In this document: positions 37,702 through 50,400 of the stretch, in pieces | How positions within the stretch are numbered: the first letter of the stretch is position 1 | Layout of the letters: every line of letters starts with the position of its first letter | Origin: Sipunculus nudus | Taxonomy: Eukaryota; Annelida; Sipuncula; Golfingiida; Sipunculidae | Assembly (NCBI GenBank): GCA_026874595.1 | Contig: CM049309.1 | Coordinates: forward strand, 44,469,079 to 44,533,078 | Direction of reading: 5' to 3' | Length of the DNA: 64,000 nt | Notes under the pieces: model-generated | What the model saw: the letters and a program-made list of their open reading frames with translations, nothing else | The model's database searches: none | Told to the model about the DNA's origin: nothing | Translations under genes and position numbers: made by a program

Positions 37702-38310
37702 ACCTTTCAATTAAAGCATTAATTTCAGGCAAATTAACCCCCCATAAAGCAACATTCGACTAGTTTGTGATACAATATGATTAAAAGCACCTTTTCTACC
37801 AATATTTCGTATTATCAAACATATGCATATATTTTTATTGTGTTAATTATTATACATGAAACGCAACCTACCTGCCAGTGACTATTTCGCTGATCAGCAG
37901 CGCTGATTATCGCCCTTTCAATCCAAGCATTAATTTCAGGCAAATTAGCCCCAATATAACAATCTCCGACTATTATGTGATTAAGAGTGATCTGAAGACA
38001 CATGTTCTATAAGTATTTCGTATTTACAAACATACGAATACATTTTTAATGTATTACTTATTATGCATGAAACCTTTCTACCACCTATTATTTCGCTGAT
38101 CAGCAAACTGCGCAATCGCTTGACGATGATAAATTGCTCATCGGCAACGATTTACGTATTTCTTTACTAAGATACCTGTCACCAGTAATTCTCTATAGAA
38201 TAGAGGGCATAGAGGGCTCCCAGCTGTTTTACTTGCAAGGTGATATAAATAGCTGAGATATACACTTAGTTTGAATTTAATGTATATAAAATTTGAATTT
38301 ATTAAAATAA

Positions 38311-40430
38311 GATATGTTAAATGTATATCGCAAAGCTCTAAAATGAGTACCTTTGATTTTAATGAAATTTATTAAGTATGCAATTGACCTATACACTATA
38401 CTTCTTTCCCAAAGAGCCAGTGCATTTATTCAGTTTCCCCCATAAGAATAGTAAATTTTTTTTCGCACAAATGAAAACTGACAGACCATTTCGCAAGCCA
38501 CTCATCAGTGTCTCAAATAGAATGAGTGAAGATTTATTTAAAGTATCACAGAAAATATATTGCAGTATAAAAAAGCACACGCATGACTTACAAAAAAGCA
38601 TTCTCTGAAATGCCAATACAAATTGAAAATATAAAAAAGAGAAAGACGATTATAATAAATTCAAAATTAAGTTTTAAGCAACAAATGGCAAACTTACCAA
38701 TGCCAACTCCATATATTATATATATAATTTTAAATTATATATATATATAATCTGTCATTTTGCTTTCGGGATTGAATTTCAGTACCATATTTTCTGCTTA
38801 ATTTGAGCTTATTTGTTTAGCGAAATAATACCTTACATGCTTAAAATTTATACTTAATGGTTCAAAGGTCATTAAAAATTACCTGTCCCTTGCCATAATA
38901 AAAAAGACTGATATCTTCTTATTTTTATTAAGAATGGTACGTATATAGCCCGAGGTATTTCACTCTTCATGTTTAATATAATCGTTCCTTAAAAACTTCC
39001 AAAATATTCTTTACACCCCTTAATCCCTCTTAAGTTGAAATAACGTCACAAAATGACTCCATAAAACCATCATTATCGGTATGTATTTTTTTCATTTACA
39101 ACAGGAAGTTTCCATAATTGTGTAAAAATGTCCGTATATTTATTGCTCTAACACCGTTACTTATATATTACTCCAAAATGATTGAAGTAGGAATGCTTTT
39201 CATTGTTTTTGGATACAGCTCACACTATCAACACATGAATTTACTGAGTACTAGAAAGGTTGTAGGAGTAATTAATCTTTTTTAATGAATATCATATATA
39301 TTTTTCAAAACCATTGTAAATCATCACCGTTATTTTTAACTTTTAACGGAAGTGAATGTCGATGAACGATGTTGAAACAAAAAAAGGATAGATGTAACAT
39401 CTAAATTCTACAAACTGGCACTGTTATTCAGAATTTCATCGATTTTATAGGGATCAATGTGATATGTACTTTTAAATATTGAACTTTTAAAATATTCATT
39501 ATAAAAGAAGTCTGCATGCTTTAAGTAATAATTTTGCCAATGATTTCATTTATATTAATTCAACACCGTTCTCCTTCTTCAACACCGTTTTATATTGAAA
39601 ATATTCATTTATTTAAGAAGAAAAAAAATGACTTAGAGACATATTAGAAAATATTTTTATCACCAACAGTTTTATTGACCGAGAAAGATTGCTATATTTT
39701 CCTTCTATTTATTGCATTATACCTTCTGTGGTTTGCAGTTGTATTTTGTTTCTGGATATAAACGTAACACATAAAATTAAAAATACGCAATTTCCAAGGT
39801 TAAAATATATTTTTTTATTATAAAGTACATTATTTGCACAAGTGTACCCTTCTTATTTGTTTCTCAATTAATTATGTGGCACCGTGAAATTCGCATGAAA
39901 ATACTAGTCTCCAGCTCAATCTTCCATAAATATAATTTCCAACCATTGCTTTAAGTCTGAAACGGTGTTGAAATTGATAATACACTTATGCATTAAAATA
40001 TCCAAAACTATAACTTTTCATGAAACAGCCTGCTCTGCTGAAAATAATTTTATATGGTTTACATTTTTATTGCTATGTTAGACTCTATAAAATAAATATT
40101 AAGATGTTATTTTTCAGATGCTGTACCTGTTGAAACCTATAGTTTTTCTCAGAAAGACCCTTTCATTTAATTGTAAATCCTATTACGGTTTCTTATTGGA
40201 AATGGATTAATTATGTCTTCATCTTAACAATTAAGTAAATGCGCTCTCACTTTTGTCTGATAAAAAAACATTTTGTTTTACCTTTTCTTATATGCCTACT
40301 TTCAAATTTATTAATTGAAACAATATTAAACAATATTAGCGATTGCAAAAAAAAATCCACAGTCGACAATATATTGCTGTGGGTTCATTAGTGGCATTTT
40401 CACTTAAATATAAGTGCATGATATTGTAAA
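38311..40430. other. Interior of the long-TIR transposon
   Basis: AT-rich, without any long reading frame. The word AACACCGTT recurs (about 39149, 39562, 39581, and inverted as AACGGTGTTG at 39961). Confidence 0.6.
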
Positions 40431-41247
40431 TAAATTCAAATTTTTAAATACATTCAAACTAATTAAGTATATATCTCAGCTTTTTCTATCACCTGGCCGG
40501 TGAAACTTCGAACACCTACCAAAAAATTACTGAAGCGCCCCCTACTGTCAGCTAATATCTCCGAGTGGTCGGTGGGGAACGGATATTTGTAAATAGTATG
40601 TGGTACGATGTATTGGCAAATATTCCGTTTTCACAGGAAATAAGTAAAACAACTGGGAGTCCTCTATGTTACCATTATAAAGAATTACTATGACAGGTAT
40701 CTTAGTCAAGAAATACGTAAATCGTTGCCGATGAGCACTTTATCAGCGTCAAGCGATTGCGCAGTTTGCTGATCAGCGAAATAGTAGGTGGTAGAAAGAT
40801 TTCATGCATAATAAGTAATACATTAAAAATGTATTCGTGTGTTTGTAAATACGAAATACTTATAGAACATGTGTCTACAGATCACACTTAATCACATAAT
40901 AGTCGGAGATTGTTATATTGGGGCTAATTTTCCTGAAATGCTTGGATTGGAAGGTCGATGATCAGCGCTGCTGATCAGCGAAATAGTCACTGGCAGGTAG
41001 GTTGCGGTTCAGTATAATAATTAACTGTTAACACAATAAAATATATGCATATGTTTGACAAAACGTAATACTGATAGATTAGGTGCTTTTAATCATATTT
41101 GATCACAAAATAGTCGAAGGTTGCTTTATGGGGGCTAATTTGCCTGAAATTAATGCTTTAATTGAAAGGTCGCTGATCAGCGCGCTGATCAGCGTTTTAT
41201 ACTGCAGACCGCTGATCAGCGCGCTGATCAGCGAATTATACCCTCCC

Positions 41248-41302
41248 TTTCCGGTGCACTGCCCTCTGGGAAGGAACACCCGGCCATCGTGAGGCGAACA
41301 AA
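41248..41302 (+). promoter_or_regulatory. ATP5F1D 5' UTR / core promoter remnant
   Basis: Only 46 bases separate the transposon's target duplication from the ATP5F1D ATG. The duplicated bases TTTCCGGTG are, on the other strand, CACCGGAAA, an ETS-type GGAA core. The pre-insertion promoter would continue on the far side of the transposon at positions below 37616. The remaining sequence is GC-rich 5' UTR without a TATA box. Confidence 0.5.
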
Positions 41303-41431
41303 ATGTCCTTGCTTCGGACGAGTCGCTTTCTACCTGTGCTTGCACGCCAATGTGCGCGTGTAGCGGCTGCTCCAGCTATCCAGAACAGGAGCTATGCCGA
41401 CATGGCATTTACTTTCGCCTCTCCTGTTGAT
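41303..41431 (+). CDS. ATP5F1D: ATP5F1D exon 1 (targeting peptide)
   Basis: Forty-three codons followed by a GTAAGT donor. Starts MSLLRTSRFLPVLARQCARV, a mitochondrial presequence, and ends with FTFASPVD, the start of the mature beta-sandwich. Confidence 0.93.
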
Positions 41432-44400
41432 GTAAGTATAATTATGACTTGGAAACTGGTACGGGTCTTGACGGTAACCTCTGCTGTCAGGGTCATTGCT
41501 GTGCAGGATCGCGAGATGTGGAGGCTTTTTGTATTGAAGCAGTATTGAAACTTTTCAGCTTAATAAAATGTTAATGTGTATCACTATAATTAATTGTATT
41601 TTGCATATTGATCAGCTACGAGTGTTGGAATCTTATACGTTTTCAGCTCATATGTATCTTATACTATATTAAAAGTATAATACTAGTTTAATACTACAAA
41701 GTCGTACAAACTACAAACAAAGATTTACAAATGTATCTTTAAGGCCAAAAAAATTAGAAGGTATGGTTCTAAGGCACCACCGTCAATTATAACCCTCCGT
41801 GTAAAAATTTTTATTTTTATTTTGATCTTCCAAGATGACTAAATATTACAATTTTTTATAAGATTTCCTTTTTTTATGTAGTGCTTTTACAAGTTTAGCA
41901 AAAAATTCTGTTATTTTAATGCATTTTCCTGATCATACTAAATTTTATTGAAAAATATTAATAAAAGTAAAAAAATTAAGGCAGGCCTTATTTCCACTCC
42001 CCGGGAGTGGATATTATAAGGAATGCTTAGGCCATCCTTAAAAATTTCTGTGTTGGGGCTAACATTGGTCCAAAAAAAGTCATCAGGTAGGGAGGAAAAA
42101 AATATTTTTTTAAAAGGAGGATTTGGAGTTTACTACACCTTTTTTTACCGGATATTAGCATATGCGAGGTTTATGTCAAATAACATACCCGTACTCCAGT
42201 CATTCCTTGCCATTTGATACCATTGAAACATGCACAACAAGGTGTCTCTGAACAGATTTTGTGTTTTATTACAGGCTTAAAATCCTGTACTTGGGTTTAA
42301 AATGTTTTAGTACATGCTTTGAACATGTACATGTCAAACATTCACGTATTTGAAAAGTTATCAAGTACTTTTCCAATAAGGGATAAACATCAGTTATCAT
42401 GGAAGCATTATAACTGATGTATATCCCATTGCACAGGTTCGCATTAGGCCTGTAAGCCTTGTTCTGGATCTCGCATGAATTTGCAGACAATTTTATTTTG
42501 TGTCGTATGCGAGTGCCAGCATTGTAGGAATGAGTGCAGTTCGAGATTTCCTTTGCAAGTGAAGAGGTATAATTAAGAAGGACAGTAATAAATGAACACT
42601 TTAGTAATAGTCAATGCCTAATAAGGTAGTAGAATATATAAAATGTTTATATAAATATATGTAAAACTGTACTTTTTGAAAGATGAAACCATATATTGGA
42701 TGTCGGTACCCTGATTAGGAATTTTATTTCTTCGGTGTTGATGTATATACAAACAAAATCTTGGTCAAGTTCGAAGATGGTTGACCTTGACTTATTTCTC
42801 GACGTTTTAGAGCAAATTATAGAAAATAACCGACGTGTGTTAACATTTACCATGTGAGGAGGATATCTCCAAAAGTATTCAACACAGAAATCTCATTTCT
42901 TTGGTGCTGATACATATCAACAAAATCTTGGTCAAGTTCCACGATGGATGACCCAAGGTCACAGAGCTTATAATAGAAAAAAACTTAGGAGCTTATTTTT
43001 AAGGAACCACTGGATGGATTGTTTTGGAATATGGAATGGTCATTGGCCTTGATGATCTCGTAAGTGCTGCATGACTCACAAAGACTATGGCCAGACTTAC
43101 AAAGTTCATACCTCTCTAGTTCCAATTCACATCTTGAACAAAAGACATATGTACAGATATACTTCAATGTGAGAACAAATATTACATGAATACTTGTTAC
43201 TGTTACCACCCTAAAATAATGCTCTTTTGGCCGAGGGCTTTTGTCAGCTTTTGCTGATATTCTAGTATTTTTCTGTAATTAATGACTGAGCGAGCAATGT
43301 TGATCTCTATCTCGTCTACGTCCAAACAAGAAATGCCGTACGGTCAGGAAATATCTGTTTATTATAAAAGCTATTAATAAAATGAAATAAATTTACAAAG
43401 ACAGTTAAAAAGAAACACAACCAAAAAAAGACAGTCGCTTATATGTTATGCCTGTTCTGATCAGCTGTGGCCAGTAGAAACGATGCGTCAGACACCTCGC
43501 AAAACCCTGTCATGATCGCCACAGAACTGACGAAATCACGCAATTCTTGTAATACCAAACATCTGATTTGTGGAGATCGTGCGTTACACATCATCAGTTG
43601 CAGATTCCATTAAATAGGCCCGGGTCATTTGCTTGATATAGGCCTACTCACGGTGCCACCGTATGTGTTGCTGAAAATTTATAACCAGCGTAAGCGACAC
43701 GATGTCAGTGAACATTTTCCCGCCAAAATAGTGATGAATGAAGTCATATGGGGTGAACTTTTACTACGGACCTCTTATTGGCTCTCTGGTATGACGCGTG
43801 ACCGCTCCGCCAATCACAAGAACGTTTGCGTGGGCCAGGCACGTGTTTATGCAAATCAATGTGTCACATGGTTTAAATGCCAACATTGTTCAGTTGACAG
43901 TATGAATGTCGAGAGAACTTTCACTTAATCAGTTAATGCGACAGCTGTAAGCTTCCGCTTTATTTGAAATCAAATAAGAACCATTTCTAATTGCTCAATA
44001 TTTTTTTTCAGCCTGTTTCGCCAGAACAACGAAATTTGATGGCGGTTTCCCGGCAGTTTTTAGCTCAGCTGACTATAAGTCATCTGAGCTATAGTCGTGG
44101 TCCATTGTCCGTCGTCCGTCCGTCTGTCCGTCCGTCCGTCCGTCCGTAGATGTGGCACGTTTTGAAACCGTAAGACCTAGGAATCCAAAATTCAGCATAA
44201 TGTTAGATGTCCCCGAGATCTCCTACCAAGCCGAAAACTGGGTCTTTGCGACTTCGTTCCTTTGAGAAATTAAGGAAAAACCTCAATTTTTTATTAAAAT
44301 CCTATTTTCACACTTCAGGACTGCCTAATATCAAAACCACTCATCTGGTTTTCCTCATATTAACCATAAATATTCCTCTATATAGTTCCTATGTACATGC

Positions 44401-47400
44401 CTGAAATTAAGTCTGTTAAGTATAAATTCTTTAAGTTATGGGCCCAAACATAATGGACTTTGTAAAAAATCAGAGAAATTATTAACTCACTTAACATGAA
44501 AAATTTTGAAACTAGAGTCTATTTTCTCAAGTATATAACTATGTTTAATTAAGATTCAATTGTTTACCCAAAATTAGATCTGAATTTTGTAAATTTTTTA
44601 AGTTATTAGCATAAAATAATAATCAGTACCTTAAATTTTGCCCAACTTTGAACATGGCACGTTTTTTTCCTGTAAGCACCATTGATTTAATTTTCACAGC
44701 ATGTAAACATAAATATTTAGTTTGTCTAAATCTGAAATTTGAAAATAAAAGCTTGAAAATTAAGCTAGTTATTGATTTTTTTTTCTGTAGTCACTTGCTT
44801 TGATTACAGATGCAGGGTCCCAATCCAGGTCACTGGAAGTCAGCTATGCCAGGGTTTCTGATTTGTTACAGTCACTGGGGGAGATCCCCTGCTGTGACAG
44901 GTGTACAGTTATTCTCATATCACCGCCCCAAACACCCCCCCCCCCCCCCCCCCACCGCAAACCCAACCCACCAAGTGTTATGCAGTAATTGTTATTGTTT
45001 TCACTTTATCTCCTTAATTGAAATGCTGTTTCCACTCCGATATGCTAAAACTTTCCTTGAAAAAAATATTTATACAAGGTGTAATCCAGAAGAAAATGTA
45101 GCATTTTTAAAGAAATCAATTTTCTTTTAAATGATTTTAACAAATATAAATGAACCCATCAGTATGCTTAAATTATTATAAAATATGAAGCACATTATGG
45201 ATAAATAAAGACACAATTAAAAATTGTGAAATTTAAATCAAGTATTATTTTTAGATATTTATTGTTTTGCAGATTTAAAAGATATATTTTTGTGGTAAAA
45301 AATAAATAAACATTTGTATGCATGATGTGGTGTTATCTGACAAGATTGAGATTTATGATGATGTAATTGAGAATTATGAATCAACTTTTATATTCAGATA
45401 TATATGTTAAATTGGAAATGTATAGAAATATAAACTTAAATTAGAAAATAATTGATGTGATAAAAAAAATCAGGATTTAATACAAACATTTGTTCATTAT
45501 TTTCCTGCCTCAGCAGAATTTGAGATCAGGCTTTGTTTGCCCTGTTTTATGTTGTTAATTAGCTATATTTCAACTGTATACATTTCATAAAAAATACATA
45601 TATATTTTATAATATATATTATACAAAAAATAGATTAAATTGAACAAATGTGTAAAACTACTGAAATGTCAACAGTTAATCGAAAAACCAACTAATGATC
45701 ATGGTAATAGTACAGATCATTTGTTCACAAACTGCTCACATGCTTTAGTTTCAACATTACGAAACACATGGTCAGGTCACAAAATATTTTTTGCAACAAA
45801 TTCTTGCTCATCAATACAAACCAATCATATAAACCAACCATGGCCTTTATTACCTCTTCCTCTTACACTTTATCTCCATTAGATATTATTTTAGATTTTT
45901 ACCTTCAAGGTTAACGTCAGCTGAGCACAGTGACCCATAGGTCCCTTGTTTGTAAGTTTCGATAAAAATGTCATATGATCAGGGAAAGCATGAAAATAAC
46001 AGTTTTTTTTTTTGCTTAACAGGTCAAACCACTACATAACAAAGCAAACAGTATCGAAATTGTATTGATGAAAATCAATATAATAACGTTTGATGCAGGG
46101 AGTTAAAATTGACGCGGGTAGTGCCTGAGAACCATACCTTTTATTTTTTTTGGCCTTAATTATGCATGTAATATGCAAATATTGCAAATAAAATTGGTTG
46201 GAATCTCTTTGGACAAATCCTGGGGATATGTATGACGAAAATCATGGCAATCCATACAGTGGTATTAGAGGAGATACAGAAAATCACAAAAATTGCATTA
46301 CGTTAGTAATATATAAATCATGGTAGAAAATTCTGAAGAGTGTGATTTGACAACAGGGGCAGGAGTTCCCGTACCTCAAGCTGGCACACCTGCAGTGCGT
46401 TCATACAAATTCCATCACTTAATCAGTGATACTGACATAATTATTAATAGTTAACCCCAAGTTTAAATTAAGACTGTTCAGGTGGCCGTTATTATTATTT
46501 GGTGGTTCCTTATAGATTATTATTAATGATATTAAGATATCACGGTAAATTTGATAAATTTTATATAATTCTCATGATATAAAAAACTCGTATTGTCCCA
46601 ACACTACTGCATATTTATATCCCCAGACAAAGTGGAGGGGAGGGATACTCTGGTTAGCTCAGCTGACTATAAGTCATCTGAGCTATAGTCGTGGTCCATT
46701 GTCCGTCGTCCGTCCGTCGGTCTGGATGTCTGTCCGTAAGACTGGCACGTTTCGACACCATTCAACCGATGAATCTGAAATTCGGCATACAGTTAGATGT
46801 CCCCAAAATCTCCTACCATGCCAAAAATTGGGTCAATATGACTTCGTTCCTTCGAAATATTAAGGAAAAACCTCAATTTTTTATTAGAAATCTATTTTCA
46901 CACTTCAGGACTGCCTTATATCAAAACCACTCATCTGGTTTTCTTCATTTTTACCATAAATATTCCCCTATATGGTTCCTATGTACATGCCAGAAATTAA
47001 GTCAGTATTATTTAATTTAAAAAAGTTATGGGCCCAAATATAATGGACTTTGTAAAAAAATGTGGAAAGATATTTTGTCACTTAAGACCAAAAGTGTTAA
47101 AGGTAGGAATTTTTTTTTCAGTAATACTACTTTAAATAATCAAAATTAAATTGTATACAAAAAATAAGATCAAAATCTTTTAAATTTTTTAAAATATTAA
47201 CAAAAATAAAAAATTGGTACCTTAAATTTTGCCCAAGTTTGACCATGGCACGTTTTTTTCCTGTAACTGCTGTGGATTTAATTTTCAAAGCATGTTTTTG
47301 TTACCATTTCAACTGTTAAAACAAAAAATTTGAAACCAGTTGATCAAAAACTGTAGATTTTATTCAAGTTTTAAAGCACCATGTCATATATTGTTTACAC

Positions 47401-50400
47401 CAAGCTAGTGTTATGCAGTTTACTAGAGCTCAGCTCCCCAGCTTCAGCTCTAAGTTCCTCAAATTTTGCATACAGTTAGATGTCCCCCAAATCCTCTACC
47501 ATACTAAAAGTTTGGTCACTAGGACTGCATTCCTTCGAGATATTAAGAAAAAACTTCATTTTTCCAATAAAACCCCATTGTTACACTTTAAGATTGCCTA
47601 ATATCAAAACCACTGATCTGACTTTGATAACATATAATATACATATTTTTCTATACATTAGCTATGCATATGCCAGAAATGATGTCAGTATCTTGTAATT
47701 GTTTTAAGTTCTAGGCCCAAACATAATGCCCCTTGTAAAAAATCAAGAAATATATTTACTCTCTTAACATGAAAATTGCTGAAGGTAGACATTTTTTGCC
47801 AGGGATATAACATTATTTAATCAAGATTCAATTGTATTCCCAAAATTAGTTCTGAATTTTTCAAATTTACAAGTTATTAGCATAAATATAAAATCAGTAC
47901 CTTAAATTTTGCCCAACTTTGGCCATGGCATGTTTTTTCCCTGTAAGCACTGTTGATTTAATTTTCATATCTTGCACTGGTAAGGATTTAAGCTTCTAAA
48001 TTCTGAAGTTATAAAAGGAATTGGTCAAAAACTAGCTTTTATGAAAGTTTTTATGAGACCATATCACACCTTGGCTGTACTGAAGCCCCTCTTTTATGTC
48101 CCCACATTGACCTTTCAGGCCAATTATGCATGCTTGAAGCGAGGCACTCTGCAGCCAGCCAGCTCTTGGGTGGCTTCAACTGGATCTAACGGTCCAACCC
48201 CCTCCACTAGTATTTGTTTAGGCCATAAACATAACAATAAACTTTTTTTTAATATTTGGTTTATGATAAGAACTTAAAAAGATAAATGGAAAAGGAATTT
48301 ATAGTTAATGAGTTACAGGGGATTACCTTGCAATTACTGATCATTTATGGATCTTCCATGGATGGCCAAAATTGTATTTCAAATAACACCATGCAGTCAC
48401 CATTGGGTATTTTTCATTTCAACCATAAAAATGAAAAATAAATAATAAATTGTTGTTTACTATTAGGGATTATATGAAGCAAGATAATGATAGACAAGGA
48501 TGCAGTTGATTATATTTAATTAATCTAAATTTCCAGGTCTTTTCAAGGTCCTTAACTTGTTGGTTTATATTTATTACAAAATTAAAATAATAAATATGTC
48601 AAAAATTTAAAATATTACTCAGACAAGTGTTCATTAAAGATTTTAATTTGTTTGACTTATAACTCTGGTTGTATCAGTTGTTACATGAGACTGGCTAAAT
48701 AATCAAAATTTATATTGCTGGTCCTTTATTTCAGTTCATAAAATTAAACATTCCCAACTCCAGTTTGCTCCTGGTATGATATATTGGGTGTTTTGATCCG
48801 TGGATTAATTTTAACACATGTATTAGTTTTATAGCTGAGAATACTTTTCTTTTTTTCCTGATACCATTTAAAAAAATATAAATATTCAAATTTTCCCTGT
48901 TAGTGCTGTTGATATAATTTTCACAGCATGTACACATTAACATTTCATCTGTTAAAATCTGAAATTTGAAACCAATTGATCAAAAACTGTAGATTTTATT
49001 CAAGTTTCCAGGTACCATGTCTTCATTGTTTGCATCAGATCAGTATAAATGCAGTGTACTGGGCAGTTACATAACACCTTCAGGTCTGACCTACTGCCAC
49101 TGTGAGTGTCTGGGTCAGGCTGGGTCAGGCAGTAATTACCAGAGAGCCTCTCTTTCTCTCTCTCTCTGGCAGTCTAGGTCTCTCTTTCTCTCCTCTGCTT
49201 TTTCTCTTTCTTTCTCCAACTTTCTTTCTCTCTCTCTCTCTTTCCCTAATTGCCTCCCTTGCTCCCTCCATCCCATTCTGTTGACAGGTACTATAAACTA
49301 GATACATTAGCTGTAAAATGTTGATGCAATTTAGAAATGTGAATCAACTGAAATATTCACAATCACATGTATGTTATACTGTAAATTTATAGTAACATTC
49401 GGAAACTTGGATTAAAATTATGTAATGAAAAAAAGGAATAAATGCAAATATTGTTAATTTTTTCTTGGCTCAGTAGAATGGGGAAAAAATTATTTGCTTT
49501 GTTTCTCCATCTTTCTTTCTGTTTTAAATATTTAATGTTCATGAATAAACTTTTTTTTATAAGCACTGTTGAATTAAATTTCATATCCTGTATGTATATG
49601 CAAGGGTGTTGTAACTCTCACCATCCCCTTCTTCATCCCACTGAGGCTTTGCTCCTTGGCACTGTGAACAATAGTTCTATGGCTATAGCATAAAATTTAA
49701 TAATTAAAGAAAATATCTACAGAGAGACAGAGGCATTGTAACTCTGATCATAACACAACACCCCTCCCCTTCCCCCCCCCCCCTATCAAGTCATTGCACC
49801 TGTGGAATGAGGACGTTATGGCAACTGTATACATATCATGAAATTGATAAAAAAGGTTTACCAAATAAATTGGATCTCATCAGACAAATAAGTAAACTGT
49901 TGAACTGTCAACAGCTTATCAAAAAGGTAACCAATGGAAAGGCATGGTCAGGTCTCAAATATTATTTGCAACATTTTCTTCAATCATATAAACCAACCAT
50001 GGCCCAGATTACCTCTTCCTCTCAAACATTATCTACATTTCATCATATTTTTAAGATTTTAACCTTCCAGGTGGTTCAGTACTGTTGACCATTTGTCCAT
50101 GGGTACCTATGTACATGCCAGAAATTATGTCAATATTGTGTAATATGTAGACGTCAGGGGCATCAAAATAATGCACCTTGTCAAGACTGATCTTGTCAAG
50201 ATATTATGTCATACAGTCACAAATTCATAAATCCCCTCATCAGTATAGTTAATCATAACCTTTTATCTGTCAAATTGAACTCTTGCAGTTTTCCATACAC
50301 TATAGATCCTTCAACAAATAGCCTTATCATCATTATACCACTGCTTAGCATACTGTCATTGCATTCATATTTGCTCAAATAAATTGCTTTTTTCGACCCC

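Larger units (their letters stand above)
37625..41247. mobile_element. 3.6-kb long-TIR DNA transposon with 9-bp target duplication
   Basis: The exact 9-bp duplication TTTCCGGTG flanks it (37616-37624 and 41248-41256). Terminal bases GGGAGGGTATAATTCGCTGA are mirrored exactly at the right end. The inverted repeats run inward to about 38310 on the left and 40430 on the right (about 690 and 820 bases); the right arm has an extra ~130-170 bases near 40.50-40.65 kb. The 2.1-kb middle is very AT-rich with no transposase frame. A 9-bp duplication with long inverted repeats fits a non-autonomous Mutator-like element (MULE); this class is inferred. It sits directly upstream of ATP5F1D. Confidence 0.9.

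Noticed and set aside
37550-38003. Frames with repeated LISALIS peptides, mirrored at 41083-41345
   Set aside because: They are translations of the CGCTGATCAGCG palindromes in the transposon arms, readable on both strands.
41303-41548. An 81-codon ORF as the complete product
   Set aside because: After codon 43 there is a GTAAGT donor, and the following 38 codons are intron; the real protein continues at 54192.
45640-45882. An 80-codon frame and similar ones at 49807-50088
   Set aside because: They are related to each other through the repeat element (shared NCQQLI text) and carry no recognised domain.
49017-49301. A Ser/Leu-rich 94-codon protein
   Set aside because: It is read from a CT-rich microsatellite inside a repeat element.
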